From Trichomonas tenax (lineage: Eukaryota; Parabasalia; Trichomonadida; Trichomonadidae), in assembly GCA_023091735.1 (NCBI GenBank), contig JALKBU010000027.1:1-64000 (forward strand): a stretch of DNA of 64,000 nucleotides, written 5' to 3'. Shown piece after piece: positions 28,801 to 38,620 of this stretch; positions within the stretch are counted from its first letter, which is position 1, and every line of letters begins with the position of its first letter. The notes beneath the pieces were generated by a model that did not search any database, was not told where the DNA came from, and saw only the letters and a list, made by a program, of their open reading frames with translations. The position numbers and the translations under genes are program-made.

Positions 28801-29468
28801 TTTGAATCCTCGAGTGCGTCTCTTTCTGCTTTAGCGTGTTTCATCCTGCCAATTGCTTCATCTCTTGTGATATTGATTTGAGCAATTTCTTTCTCTTTGT
28901 TTTGAATTGGTGGAACGTATTCACTTGTACCAATAACGTCTTCAATGTAATCAAGTAAACCAACTGAACTGGCGCTTGTTGCCTTTGGTTTCATTTGAGC
29001 AATTGAGCCAACTTCACCTTGAAGGATAAGGAATCTATTGTGATCAAGATCGATTCCCACATTCTTCAAAAACGTAGTGATTTCTGTATAAGATGAAGGT
29101 CTATCATTCCAATAATAATTTGAAGCTGCATTTGTTCTAACATCACGTCCTATTGAGAACTCTGAGTTTGGGACTTCTTCTTCACCAATAAATTTGGCAA
29201 AAATAACTTTGACTGATGCTTTTGTTAAATTTGGATATTTTGTGCTTTTGTGAATTAAATCCTTCAAAACATTTTGCCTCATGTGGCGAGCTTTGTAACC
29301 GAAAACGAAAAGCATCGCATCTATGACATTTGATTTTCCAGATCCGTTTGGGCCGACAATGCTCGTAAAACTAGGATGAAATGGGCCTATTTCCTTCACT
29401 CCAGCATAGCTCTTAAAGTTTTCGACTTGTATGCTCTTGATAATAAGTCTTTCCTCGTTTTCACTCAT
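25860..29468 (-). CDS. SMC4: SMC4, condensin ATPase core subunit
   Basis: This is a 1202-residue SMC protein. Walker A GPNGSGKS is at 39-46, and LDHNRFLILQGEV plus the QMKPK stretch at ~145-165 are SMC4-type. Long coiled coils flank a hinge at ~515-665 (YYGRLGSLATIDKKYDVAI, then TLSGDLIEPAGTMTGGGRSK). The ABC signature LSGGEKALSSLALVFSLHQF and Walker B PLYVMDEIDAAFDN lie near 1085-1125. With SMC2 it forms the ATPase core of condensin, which compacts mitotic chromosomes. Length is close to other SMC4 proteins (~1290 aa in human), lacking an N-terminal extension. TCACTGAATC on the minus strand at 29483-29492 is a likely initiator. The stop is TGA. Confidence 0.93.
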   Translation of the reverse strand: MSENEERLIIKSIQVENFKSYAGVKEIGPFHPSFTSIVGPNGSGKSNVIDAMLFVFGYKARHMRQNVLKDLIHKSTKYPNLTKASVKVIFAKFIGEEEVPNSEFSIGRDVRTNAASNYYWNDRPSSYTEITTFLKNVGIDLDHNRFLILQGEVGSIAQMKPKATSASSVGLLDYIEDVIGTSEYVPPIQNKEKEIAQINITRDEAIGRMKHAKAERDALEDSKNEAQQYLDWQNTIKILHAAQINNKKEGLTIKITEDQKHVKDATESHAKLVDSHKEDRTKFDNKNQEKSVLEKSLERQKSEANDANKKVREAKNTNAELELNNKTLNNIKDQLEKERTKLTKDISESGRTIESLNHSIETAEKDVAEKEIEYNKAKEEMEKMYQNTKDETSQLQIKLTMAQTELSDKNADETAISSKVASYQDEIKSIRHSVDEAIRVNEELQRDLEKAQVELVKRENEEKELGTRAEFEEKEIERLNGVLAEKRQIYDQKQAERRTVAVRHDELDGQRRQNQQKNRLVEGLEAFKRRENVQGYYGRLGSLATIDKKYDVAITYAAGSGLDFIVVDNDETGKLCLDELKAKNLGRTTFILLNKIRQVNNNFKAPAGSERLIDLCTVKDPSMKDDIMNALYHVLRDTLVTDTIERAKEIGYGQRQRVVTLSGDLIEPAGTMTGGGRSKPRSGGMDTFDEQEVQKLAFQLADLDRECSELRREIDSIQSQLRSLNPEAARVAYEKAVMGLQSTKDAIQTIEERLRTAVKPEISESDTKRIEELEESINSLLPQLSNAKSAAIAAKKIVDELQSKIKDVGGIELKAQKVKVQSFRDSLSTLNKRIAEDKQKVSSLTRQNEKSEKRINDIKREQEENASKISELAPKLADSERKFTEAQEKYNTLAKEASSTEDRLEVIKEELQKLKDELDEASSELEESEKAVKDAEAELEADQALLERLTKKLTEFNVPEESLREWEERDENEIEIEIAAYEDKVRNTNANISAIEEYKRKDEVYQGELDAFQRIDTQRSELQREYEDLRRERLTEFLDGFVKITKKLKEIYQMLTLGGDADLELVDTQDPFSEGITFSVRPPGKSWKHIANLSGGEKALSSLALVFSLHQFKPTPLYVMDEIDAAFDNNNVMIIANYLREKTTDAQFIVVSNRNHFFECADRLVGIFKREDCASALTLEPTKFVPKQSEANEENPDAADHE

Positions 29469-29482
29469 CCTAATTGTTTTTT

Positions 29483-29492
29483 GATTCAGTGA
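29483..29492 (-). promoter_or_regulatory. Initiator of SMC4
   Basis: The minus strand reads TCACTGAATC. The predicted +1 A is at 29490, giving a 22-nt leader to the ATG at 29468. Confidence 0.45.
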
Positions 29493-29977
29493 CCGTTTAT
29501 AAATTCCTCGAGGAATTTTTTATAAAGTTTAAGAAAATGCTGAATATCTGAGCTATATTGTTATGCTTAATTAAAGTTGAATTATATCTTGAGTATAGCG
29601 CCTCATAGAACAAATTTTAATTCATCCAAATATATCCTTCTAAAATGGTATTTATAATTTAAAAGATAGCTAACATCCATGAAATTTTATCCAAATTTTC
29701 ATTTATGGATTTTGAATTTAGTACATTTATCTTATTGGAATTTATTAATTTCATATTTGATTGAGGAACTCTCGTATTATGTATTTCATAACCTTATCTT
29801 GTTAAGATATATCTTTATGAGATCTTATAAAATGTTTAGGTTACATTTTCAGGATTTTTTTCTTAAAAATCCTGCTTTCGTGTAAATTCAATGAATGCTA
29901 TATAGGATTTAAATGATTGAACATATAAAAACATGTTTAAAACAAAACTACAAACAAATATTATTAAAATTAATATA
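29493..29977. other. Intergenic, nothing recognised
   Basis: About 485 bases of AT-rich spacer upstream of SMC4 and downstream of the GT31-like gene. A 68-codon plus-strand frame is hydrophobic, AT-driven and lacks an initiator. Confidence 0.6.
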
Positions 29978-31051
29978 TTAAATACGACATAGTGTCAAAT
30001 ATAATCTATCCCAGTAATATCCGAGATCTGGTGGATTGTTTGACATCATTTGCTCAGCTGTTTCAAGAAATCTCTTCTTAGTTAGGTGACGAAGTCCAGA
30101 CCAAATTGACATATCATCGAATTTGAAAACTTGAGCAGAACAAAGGCCAAGTTCACCAGCTACAGGTCTTAAATACTCAAATGGGATACTACATTTTGGT
30201 AAATCATCAAAATCTTTCTCCAATAGTTTCTTATAGTGTTCCTCTTTTGTGAATCCTCTTCCTACTAATTCATGTGTCTGTTTTCCTGGTATGTATACCC
30301 CTAATTTATCTGAGATTTTGGCCAAAATTTCTTCTGAAGTTATTCCTACTTTAAACGAAACATCCCATAACTCATCACTTCCTGAATCGACAATTCTTTT
30401 CACGAAATCACGTGATACTAATATTCCAGAACTTGTTAGTAGCATTTGGAAGAAATATCTCTCTTCAACACAGCTTCCAATCATATATGTTTCTGTTAGG
30501 GGATTGTGTGATCTTGTTGTTGTTTCTAGCCAATCGAAAAATCTATCAAGTTTAATATATGCTGCGTCACCAATAATAAAAAGCCAACCTGCATCGGACC
30601 TATCGAGGAAAAGCTTTAAAGAGTTATATAGCAAGAATGCACTTGGATTTATCTTTTGTTCGGGCATTTCAGTAATTGTTATGGATGATAAATTGCATCC
30701 ATGATTTGTCCATGCATTGACTGAATACATTTCAACACCATCTATCATAGGTCGTTCGAGAAATGGGTCTATCCACTGATGCTTCATTAAGCATTGAAAT
30801 GGAGATGCCTCATATTCACTGTCTAATACCATCACGTATACTTTTTCTGACTGCCTTTTACTTGAAAGTTTTTGTGGTGGCGGATTTGCTCGCAATTTCC
30901 AATTATATGTCTTTGGTTTAAAAACTTGGCGCTTTTCGAATTGCTTTTGTGGATTTTCGTCCTTGATAGTCGAAAGGAAAACAAGTCCGATTAGAAGTGG
31001 AATCAATGTAATTACCAAAACTCCAGTTCGTGGAGCATATTTCTGCTTCAT
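29978..31051 (-). CDS. Fringe/GT31-like type II membrane protein with degenerate DxD
   Basis: This is a 357-residue protein from the ATG at 31051; a GTG two codons upstream is not used. A signal anchor lies at ~9-26, followed by a basic stem and a lumenal domain. The segment GWLFIIGDAAYIKLDRFFDWLE resembles the GT31 core (W..k..DDDtyv...nl...L), and TSSGILVSRDFVKRI resembles the GT31 GGAGxxLS motif. VGITSEEILAKISDKLGVYI resembles the conserved 'dD..iG' segment. Where active enzymes have DDD/DxD, this protein has GDAA, so metal-dependent transferase activity is doubtful. Golgi or ER membrane location is inferred. It is not clearly assignable to fringe, C1GALT or other subfamilies. The stop is TAA. 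Confidence 0.5.
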   Translation of the reverse strand: MKQKYAPRTGVLVITLIPLLIGLVFLSTIKDENPQKQFEKRQVFKPKTYNWKLRANPPPQKLSSKRQSEKVYVMVLDSEYEASPFQCLMKHQWIDPFLERPMIDGVEMYSVNAWTNHGCNLSSITITEMPEQKINPSAFLLYNSLKLFLDRSDAGWLFIIGDAAYIKLDRFFDWLETTTRSHNPLTETYMIGSCVEERYFFQMLLTSSGILVSRDFVKRIVDSGSDELWDVSFKVGITSEEILAKISDKLGVYIPGKQTHELVGRGFTKEEHYKKLLEKDFDDLPKCSIPFEYLRPVAGELGLCSAQVFKFDDMSIWSGLRHLTKKRFLETAEQMMSNNPPDLGYYWDRLYLTLCRI

Positions 31052-31213
31052 TTTCACAAAAAAGCGGGAATCTAAAATTTAACAGGGGCTACATTTTCAC
31101 ATTGAGAGCTTGGAACAAAAATTTTATGATATTTTGACTTCCTGGTATGTATTTGTTTTAAAATTGTCTAAATTTACAAAGTCCACAAATTTAGGACGAT
31201 AAAAAAAAGAAAG

Positions 31214-32689
31214 ATGAAAGTTTCTTGTATCTCGGTCAATTCTAAAATTTTTTCTTCTGAAGGGAACAAAATTTCAACAAAAGACATATTCCCTGTTAAT
31301 GATGACGAAATCGAGCTGCATAAAGCGTTATTTGAGTGCTTGAATCCTATTATCAAAAAATACAAGACAGGAACTCTTGAAATTAAGGACATCGAATCGG
31401 TTTTATCGAAAATAAAGGAATTTAAGGAAGCTCAGAATATTTATGATATTTTCTGGTATTTATCTCTTCTTAATGATCCAAATAAAAAAGAAACGCCCAA
31501 TGAAATCATTAAAATGCTCTCTACTGATGATGAAAATCCTCAAAAAGGTAAGAGAAACAAGAATTATATGACTCTTTTTAGGACATTGTTAAAATTAGCC
31601 ATTGTTATTGATGACGATGGGAGTGAAGAAGAAATCGAAGAGATAGCACAAGAGTTTGCCACCGATTATCTCATTATTGGTGGTACCACTACTCTCAAAG
31701 ACTTCCTTTGGGGCATTCAGCAATACCTTGGTAAGAATGATATTACAGACGAAAAGGAAACCAAAGGCAAAAATGTTATCGAAATTTTCAGACAAAAGTT
31801 ACTTAACATTAGGAATAACAGAACAATCACAGATGTAGATAGAACCGTTATTGATGCGATATTGAACCATCAATTTAAATTTAAGGATGACGCAATATTT
31901 TCTATTTTGTTCAATACTGTTTTCTCAGGTGTTGATATAACAGCTAAAGCAATCAAAGAATTTGCAACAAAAATCGAAGAGCCAGAAATTAAAGAAAATG
32001 AAAACAATTTCAATATTCTTCTCATTTATCTACTCAGAAACAACTTCGATGGCTTCGCTAAAGGATTCTACAAGATTACAGGTGACTACATTTTAGAATT
32101 TGTCGTTATTTTCTTATTGAAATTAATTACAAACAACAGAAGTGATTTACAATTTGACAGCAAGGGAACTTTATTTTCCATGGCTGTGCGTCGTTATTGC
32201 CAAAACATCTCAGCAATTTGTAAAGATGAAGATGCTGAGAAATATGTTCCAAAGTATCTCTCTTTATTGAGCAATAGCTATGTTCCACAGTGCTTCATCC
32301 CGGATATGAAAGAGATTTACATCCCTGATATTGCTTTTGCTGAATCAAGTGTTAAAATTATGAAAACAATTCGTATGGCTCTCAAATCCAATCCAATTAA
32401 CTATGATAAAATCGTCAAGAAACTGAATGATAAATCAACTCTCGAATTATCTGATTTAATCTTAGAATATGTTAATTTAGAACTTATCAAGCTCCTAGAT
32501 ATCCAGGCAGTAATAGACAAGCTTCAGCCCAACATCCTCGTCAAAATTATTAATATTTTGAATGTTCAATTAGAAAAAAACAAAGAGAAAAAACTTGAAG
32601 AAGAGATCCGTGGTTTTCTTTCAAAATGCATGAAACGATCCATGGATTCCATCGTCCGTGATGCCGCTGTCCCTGTTTTCCCAATGTAA
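31214..32689 (+). CDS. Unknown helical protein, 491 aa
   Basis: No family is recognised. The protein is predicted to be almost entirely alpha-helical and rich in Lys, Ile and Glu, with no signal peptide or membrane span. The N-terminal ~110 residues are charged. The middle contains repeated hydrophobic helices (FNILLIYLLRNNF, LEFVVIFLLKLIT) suggestive of an alpha-solenoid. The C-terminal ~100 residues again form helical pairs and end in VRDAAVPVFPM. The ATG at 31214 directly follows an A-rich stretch with no clear initiator. It is divergent from the GT31-like gene with 162 bp between starts. A nucleoporin or trafficking solenoid is possible but unsupported. Confidence 0.6.
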   Translation: MKVSCISVNSKIFSSEGNKISTKDIFPVNDDEIELHKALFECLNPIIKKYKTGTLEIKDIESVLSKIKEFKEAQNIYDIFWYLSLLNDPNKKETPNEIIKMLSTDDENPQKGKRNKNYMTLFRTLLKLAIVIDDDGSEEEIEEIAQEFATDYLIIGGTTTLKDFLWGIQQYLGKNDITDEKETKGKNVIEIFRQKLLNIRNNRTITDVDRTVIDAILNHQFKFKDDAIFSILFNTVFSGVDITAKAIKEFATKIEEPEIKENENNFNILLIYLLRNNFDGFAKGFYKITGDYILEFVVIFLLKLITNNRSDLQFDSKGTLFSMAVRRYCQNISAICKDEDAEKYVPKYLSLLSNSYVPQCFIPDMKEIYIPDIAFAESSVKIMKTIRMALKSNPINYDKIVKKLNDKSTLELSDLILEYVNLELIKLLDIQAVIDKLQPNILVKIINILNVQLEKNKEKKLEEEIRGFLSKCMKRSMDSIVRDAAVPVFPM

Positions 32690-32880
32690 TTTCAGGCAAC
32701 AATTTTTATTTACTAATAGAGTTACTAAAGTATTGTATATATTATCAACAGTTTATTTTTGTTAACCTGTGTTGGTTTTGATTGGATTTTTTTCAAAGCA
32801 AAATGAATCAAAATATGAATCTTATTATTTTCACTACAACATGTATATAAATAAAAGTTTACATATCAAATAAATAAAAA

Positions 32881-35800
32881 TTAAACAATAGAATAAACCT
32901 CGATTCTTTGTCCGAATCTCACCGACTTTGTAGAGAGAACAAGTTCATAGCCAAGATCGTAAACAGCATCAAAAGCAGGACGTGTAAGCAAGATCATTGG
33001 TTGGTAGTAGATGGCCACCTCTAAGTCTTGAGTGATTCTCGGCGTTAAGAAGTCGAAGTGTGGTGCGATCGTCATGTCACTCTCTACGAAAGCATTTTCA
33101 TAGACAGAGATTGTAATCTTATATCTGTAGTTGAATGGTAATGCCCAATCTCTTATCTTCAAAGCGAATAAGATCAAGTCATTGACGGCCTGTGTTGCTG
33201 TCTTATCTGTTAAAGCGCCACTAACGACTCTGAATGCTTGTAAGGATCTAAAGATTGGCTGCAAGTCAGGGCCTTCGCTAGCAAATTCCATAACCTTTGT
33301 GGTGACCTCCACAGCGTGATTATCAACAGCATCATCGAGGAATGCTATATATGCAACACCCAAGAATGGTGCAATTTTGTGTGTGAATCCAGCAGGAACG
33401 AAGCTGGAAATTGTTCTATCCAAAATGGCATTTTCTCTTACCATTCTCCTTGCAATGCCTTTCTTAATTGTCTTATCAACAATGATAAGAGCATAATCAA
33501 TCTTGACATCGTTCAAAATCAAGTCACTGATTGGCCTCAATATTAATTTGAACAAAAATACAGATCCATCCGTAGTCCTTCTTTCTGCATTGAGGATTTG
33601 TTGTTCTTGTGGTGGTAAATTGCATTCGATGTTGACTCCGTTTTGTGCAAGGAAAGCATCGATCTTAGTGACACCATTTATTGGTCTCGACAAGAATGTG
33701 TCATAAACTGATGGAGATGCGTATCTAATTGTGTTTGATGAATCAATCAAGAACGTTGGATCGATAACACCTGAGAAGGCTTCCTCTTTGAGTTCTCTAA
33801 TCAGGTCGAACTTCTTCGTTTTTCTCGTCTTAGAGTCATCAAGAGGAGTATCTGTCCCATCCAAGAGATAGGCAGCAGTCAATGAAATAATCTGAACAAA
33901 ATCATCAATCAAGAAACTGTTAGTTAAAATTGCAGCAGAGAAATATATCATTAAGCATAAGACCAAAACGACATACAAGGTCATTGAGTTCATATCCACC
34001 CATTGCTTGGAATACTCCTCATCACTAGCCTCGATGATTTTGTTGTACTGTGTTGGAACTATCATTTGCCATGCAACGTTAAGAGATATAAAGATCTCTC
34101 TGATTAAAGGATCATCAAACGTATAGTTTTTATCACTGTTCATAAACAGTTGCAAGTTCATACAAAGTGCATTGATTGCGCCTGCAAGCGAATGGAAATT
34201 GTTTTTTGTTTCCTCGAATATGTAGTCAGACGTGTAATACTCAGAAATGTTATCCATGAATAATAATGACTTCATATACAACAGGTTATAGTATGTTGTG
34301 TTCAAAAACTTGTCTACATCTAATGGGGTTTCATTTGCGCCACCAACTTTGAGGGCAACTAAGCTACCTGTTAAGGTGATTAAGCTAGATACATTAGACA
34401 TAAATGTCAACTCTTCAACACCCAAAAAGATGCCTGATTGTCGATTCTTTATACTGTTAACGAACAATAACATAACACCGATTGTTATAGCTTCTATTAA
34501 GAATGCATGGAAGATCAAGAGAATAGATCTCTCTGTACTTGTTGCGAACTGTCTTGGAGGTGTTTGACACATCATCTGTTTAAGATAAAAGGCCTTTGTG
34601 GATTCAATCTTTGATGAAATGCGAGAGGACTTGTGCATAATATGCTCGATTTTCTCTATCATCAATGAAATTCTGTTCTTGGGGATCATCATAAGCATGT
34701 GGAAATATTTGTTATAGCATGAATTCAGGTATTGAATGACGCAAATATCAGCAATTAATAATACAGCCATTACAACGTATGCGGCGATTAATAGTGCGGA
34801 AACTTTCTTGTTAACTGTATCTTTCATGCTCTCACGGATTGGAATCGAAGATGTAGAGATAAAAGTCATAATCCTGTTAATGACAGTGATGCAATTTTCA
34901 TATGAATTTGCGTATTCCATCTCAGAGATGTTATAAAGATATGAAGAGAAAACGAGGCAGTTGAGCAAAGCAGGGAAAAATCCAAATTTTCTTATATGTG
35001 AATCAGCGAACTTGAATTCAATCAAGGAATTACCTTCCAAATAAGTAGATAGATTGAAGTACTTGAATGAATCAAACTTCTGATATAATCCATCGATTTG
35101 ATCTGCTATTTTAAGTGTGATGTTTTCGATATCACTCGTGTAATTTTTCAGCAAAGATGGGTAAAGCGAATATGTGTATGAATTGAGGAAAATGTTGTTC
35201 TCTAGATTGTCTTTTCCAATGTAATAACCAATAGAAGAAGCGTAAAGCATTGCTGTGATGTTATTAGAAACATCTGTGAATTGAGACATCATGCTGATAA
35301 TATCGCGGGGATAGACTTGGAAATTATGAACGATAACGAAAGCACAAACAATGATTAATGCTGTAAAAATGTCAGGCAAAATTAACGAAAGTTTTTGAAG
35401 TATCAAGAATTTCTTCGCATATGTCTCGTGAATAGTCTTGCCTGTTAAGTAGTAAGATTGTTTTTGTAATTCGTTTTCTTCATTTGATTTGTTAGGATTT
35501 ATTGGTATATGGAACATTATTCTGGAATCAGTTGCAATTTGATCTTCAACATCGAATGAGGATCCAAAGAATGGAAGTGGAAGATTGTCTCTTAATAATT
35601 GAATATAAGAGCCTGAAATCTTGAGCTCTTTGATCATATTGACAGCTGATTTATATCTTTCGTGCGTTTCCATAGCGAGAGATGCTGCACGATTTGATCT
35701 CGACGCATTAATTTCTTTCCAAAATTGAAATGTGTAAGAAAGGAATGATGAAACCAATGACTTTGTGATATCAATGTATCGTGCCTTTGTATCGCTAGAA

Positions 35801-37086
35801 CCATCATCACGCTTGGCTACTTCCATTTTGAATGTCGAGAGCACAATAATATCAGTTGAAGAACCTTTCACTCTTTTTTCAAGTTCACCTAGACCATACG
35901 AGAGCGCAGATGGCTGTGGATTTGGCAATATCATCGCAAGTTTTAGATATGTCGTTGCTACTAATAAATTATCAGGGAATTTTTCCATACCGAATTTCAT
36001 CATTGATAAGTTGTAGTTAAGTAGTTCAAATCCAGAACATGAGTAATTCACCCACTTTGTTGGAGTATTTATGTCCAAAAATGCAAAACCTTCTTCATCA
36101 GCTTCCAAAATTTGAACGAGAATTTTGTTGTTCATATGTAAAGCGATCACGTAGCATATCTTGTATGTTGGATAGAATATAATTGTCGTAATCTGGAAAG
36201 TTGACAAATAATTATTGACACCACAAATATAAACGATATCCCAGCAGTAACCAACGAGGGTAATGAAAGACATAGCCCAAATGTAAGAGTTAACTTGAAC
36301 ATACGTGAAAACTAATGATCTAAAATATGTTAAAAATTTGATTATAAAAACAATAGTAGCTGCAGAGGAAAGAACGATATTAACGATCTTGTTGCTTTGA
36401 ATATCGTGTGTTATTTCAATTAATATGAAAATAATGAAAGATAAGATATCTGCGTAAAAGTTTTCAGCCCATCTTGAGCCAATGCATGGATAAAATGCAG
36501 GAGCACAGCTGAGAACGAGTTTTCCGTACCATATAACGAAGAAATCAATCAAAAAGGCAATCAAAGAGAGAATAAAAGAATTAGAATCACCATTTTTGAT
36601 TAAGTTGTAAACAGATATGGCAAGAAATGATGCTGTCCATGGAACAAATAATCTGCAAATGATGTGTAGGAAAATAAATGCGCAATTTGAAATTTCAAAT
36701 AATCTTGTCTTGAAATAATATAGCGAAAAGTATATCAACATGTTGCCAACAAAGACTATAATGAGTACAAAGAATAAGATTCTTTGGCAAAGTAAAACTT
36801 GAACGCCGGGTGATTCATAATCGATAATTCGAAAGAAGAAACAGAAGAATTTTCGTAAACCGATCGAGTGAGCCGTTTCCTTTTCCTTGTAGAAGTATGG
36901 CAGTACGAATGATGAGGCCAATAGTTGAAAAGGAGTGACAAATGCACTCATAAAAATCAGAATATTCATTCCAATTTTTGATTTGGAGAAAGTTAGGATC
37001 GCGGATGCGACCCTCTGTAGAGAATGCGTTCCAAGAGCGTCTTTAAATGTAAGACTGCTCGAGGATGTAATCTCTACTTCATTCAT
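32881..37086 (-). CDS. Polytopic PAS + degenerate nucleotidyl-cyclase-like protein
   Basis: This is a 1401-residue protein from the ATG at 37084-37086. The N-terminal ~330 residues contain about eight membrane spans. A cytosolic helical block follows (~335-560), then four to six more spans (~575-1090) flanking long extracytosolic loops. Residues ~1105-1200 resemble a PAS domain (LIDSSNTIRYASPSVYDTFL). IARRMVRENAILDRTISSFV at ~1200 is the coiled signalling linker typical of trichomonad adenylyl/guanylyl cyclase proteins, followed by a ~180-residue cyclase-shaped domain. The catalytic part is eroded: where cyclases carry F.DI.x.F(T/S) metal-binding residues it reads AYIAFLDDAVD, and no GD or transition-state Asn/Arg motif is evident. 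It is likely a sensor or partner rather than an active cyclase. The stop is TAA. Confidence 0.7.
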   Translation of the reverse strand: MNEVEITSSSSLTFKDALGTHSLQRVASAILTFSKSKIGMNILIFMSAFVTPFQLLASSFVLPYFYKEKETAHSIGLRKFFCFFFRIIDYESPGVQVLLCQRILFFVLIIVFVGNMLIYFSLYYFKTRLFEISNCAFIFLHIICRLFVPWTASFLAISVYNLIKNGDSNSFILSLIAFLIDFFVIWYGKLVLSCAPAFYPCIGSRWAENFYADILSFIIFILIEITHDIQSNKIVNIVLSSAATIVFIIKFLTYFRSLVFTYVQVNSYIWAMSFITLVGYCWDIVYICGVNNYLSTFQITTIIFYPTYKICYVIALHMNNKILVQILEADEEGFAFLDINTPTKWVNYSCSGFELLNYNLSMMKFGMEKFPDNLLVATTYLKLAMILPNPQPSALSYGLGELEKRVKGSSTDIIVLSTFKMEVAKRDDGSSDTKARYIDITKSLVSSFLSYTFQFWKEINASRSNRAASLAMETHERYKSAVNMIKELKISGSYIQLLRDNLPLPFFGSSFDVEDQIATDSRIMFHIPINPNKSNEENELQKQSYYLTGKTIHETYAKKFLILQKLSLILPDIFTALIIVCAFVIVHNFQVYPRDIISMMSQFTDVSNNITAMLYASSIGYYIGKDNLENNIFLNSYTYSLYPSLLKNYTSDIENITLKIADQIDGLYQKFDSFKYFNLSTYLEGNSLIEFKFADSHIRKFGFFPALLNCLVFSSYLYNISEMEYANSYENCITVINRIMTFISTSSIPIRESMKDTVNKKVSALLIAAYVVMAVLLIADICVIQYLNSCYNKYFHMLMMIPKNRISLMIEKIEHIMHKSSRISSKIESTKAFYLKQMMCQTPPRQFATSTERSILLIFHAFLIEAITIGVMLLFVNSIKNRQSGIFLGVEELTFMSNVSSLITLTGSLVALKVGGANETPLDVDKFLNTTYYNLLYMKSLLFMDNISEYYTSDYIFEETKNNFHSLAGAINALCMNLQLFMNSDKNYTFDDPLIREIFISLNVAWQMIVPTQYNKIIEASDEEYSKQWVDMNSMTLYVVLVLCLMIYFSAAILTNSFLIDDFVQIISLTAAYLLDGTDTPLDDSKTRKTKKFDLIRELKEEAFSGVIDPTFLIDSSNTIRYASPSVYDTFLSRPINGVTKIDAFLAQNGVNIECNLPPQEQQILNAERRTTDGSVFLFKLILRPISDLILNDVKIDYALIIVDKTIKKGIARRMVRENAILDRTISSFVPAGFTHKIAPFLGVAYIAFLDDAVDNHAVEVTTKVMEFASEGPDLQPIFRSLQAFRVVSGALTDKTATQAVNDLILFALKIRDWALPFNYRYKITISVYENAFVESDMTIAPHFDFLTPRITQDLEVAIYYQPMILLTRPAFDAVYDLGYELVLSTKSVRFGQRIEVYSIV

Positions 37087-37573
37087 CAATAATTTTTTAC
37101 ATAAATTTTGATTGTCTTAGTTTTGTGATAAATATATTATATCCAATCTAGGAATTAATAAAATCATGTTTTTTTTTGAAAAGATATAACAAAATTTTTG
37201 TTTTTACAAGATATTCCAATCCTTGATATTTTAGACACTAGATAGTTCATTGAATATATTTATCGCGCCCTTTTGATTAAATCTCATTTTCGAGGTTGAG
37301 AAGAAAAAATTATATAATAAGCAAAATGATGTTTTTCCAGTATAAATAATTAAAATTTTAAAATATCATATGATCGGAAGGTGTATATTTTATGTGCGGA
37401 TTGTATTTTAGAATTTCATTTTTTGATTCATCAATACAATCCCCAAATTTAAAATTGATAATCTTGACAAATCATGTTAAATGAATACAATATAAAAAAT
37501 TTCACGTTTCTATAATAAAAACAAGTTTACTTATGGTAACATACTAACAAATAAAGAATTGAATAAAGAATTT
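37087..37573. other. Intergenic, nothing recognised
   Basis: AT-rich spacer between the ends of two minus-strand genes. There is no open frame above 50 codons with protein-like composition and no RNA gene signature. Confidence 0.6.
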
Positions 37574-38611
37574 TCAACAAAAGGTTTCGGTTGATTTCGT
37601 AAGTGGTTGAATTCTGGATGGCTTAAGAGTTGCAGGAGATAGTGGCTTCAACATAAGTCGCTTAGGTTTGTTCGAACTCTTAAAGGTGTTCATTATTGAT
37701 TTCGAACGAGGTGATATTGATGTATCTGGGCCTCTGTCTCTTGACCTTGTAACGCAGTTAATGTTTCCTTTATCATTTTCGAGCTTCTTTATTCGTGCTA
37801 AAATTATCGCTTCTTCTTTCTGCTGCTGCATCTTAATTTCTTCTATTATTTTTATTGAATGTTGCCTTGCACGGAGAAGTTCACTCTCGAACTTTTGTTC
37901 AAGGGCTGCACGCTTGGCGTCTATAACATTCTTGATAGTTTTGTTTGCTTCATTCGCCTCTCTTCTTTCGAGTCTATTTGCCTCAGCTCTCACTGCCTCA
38001 GCGGCTTCGAACTCTTTTACAATTAGAAGAAGCTTCTGCTTCTTTCTGAGACCATTTAATTCAGTAGAACTCTTAGCAAACTCGATAGAATTATCTGGAT
38101 TAGACCAATATATATTAAATTGTCTCATTTCTTCTTCGTGATTACGTTTAAGTCTATCTAACTCAATTTTATCCTTTTCTTTTTCCTTATCAATCTTTTC
38201 TTGATATTGCTTCTGTAAAATTTCAACTTGTAACTTTAAATCACTAATGTCACTCTTAATTAGCATGGCCTCATTCTTAATAGCCTTCTTTGTTTCAAAA
38301 GCATGACATGCATCCATGAATTTCGATTTAAGATCTTCAAATTTACCAGCTTCTTGATAATTTCCTTTGGTGATAGCTTCGACATTGCAATGTTGTAGAT
38401 ACCTCATAATAACTTTTTGGTCATTTACTGAAGGAACAGTTCCATTAGCTAAAAAATTTTCGAGTTGTTTGTAAATTCTCTGAATTGGACTGCCATTATA
38501 CTCTTCTGGGTCATCTTCTTTGTCAAAGAATAAAAGAATTGCTTGAGAGTTGAAAACTATCGAGTTGCGAGAATATTCGTTTTTTCGTGGATCATCGTTA
38601 CCCTCGTTCAT
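37574..38611 (-). CDS. Coiled-coil protein of unknown function
   Basis: This is a 345-residue protein. Residues 1-110 form a helical N-terminal domain (IQRIYKQLENFLANG, then YLQHCNVEAITKGNYQEAGKF). Residues ~110-285 are a near-continuous coiled coil rich in Lys, Glu and Arg. Residues 290-345 form a basic, Ser/Pro-rich tail with several SP/TP sites (SISPRSKS, LSPATLKPSR) that could be phosphorylated or bind microtubules. The architecture resembles a recurring trichomonad family of cytoskeletal-type proteins, but the function is not known. TCACTTTC on the minus strand at 38621-38628 gives a 15-nt leader and supports the ATG at 38611. The stop is TAA. Confidence 0.7.
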   Translation of the reverse strand: MNEGNDDPRKNEYSRNSIVFNSQAILLFFDKEDDPEEYNGSPIQRIYKQLENFLANGTVPSVNDQKVIMRYLQHCNVEAITKGNYQEAGKFEDLKSKFMDACHAFETKKAIKNEAMLIKSDISDLKLQVEILQKQYQEKIDKEKEKDKIELDRLKRNHEEEMRQFNIYWSNPDNSIEFAKSSTELNGLRKKQKLLLIVKEFEAAEAVRAEANRLERREANEANKTIKNVIDAKRAALEQKFESELLRARQHSIKIIEEIKMQQQKEEAIILARIKKLENDKGNINCVTRSRDRGPDTSISPRSKSIMNTFKSSNKPKRLMLKPLSPATLKPSRIQPLTKSTETFC

Positions 38612-38620
38612 ACAAATTTA

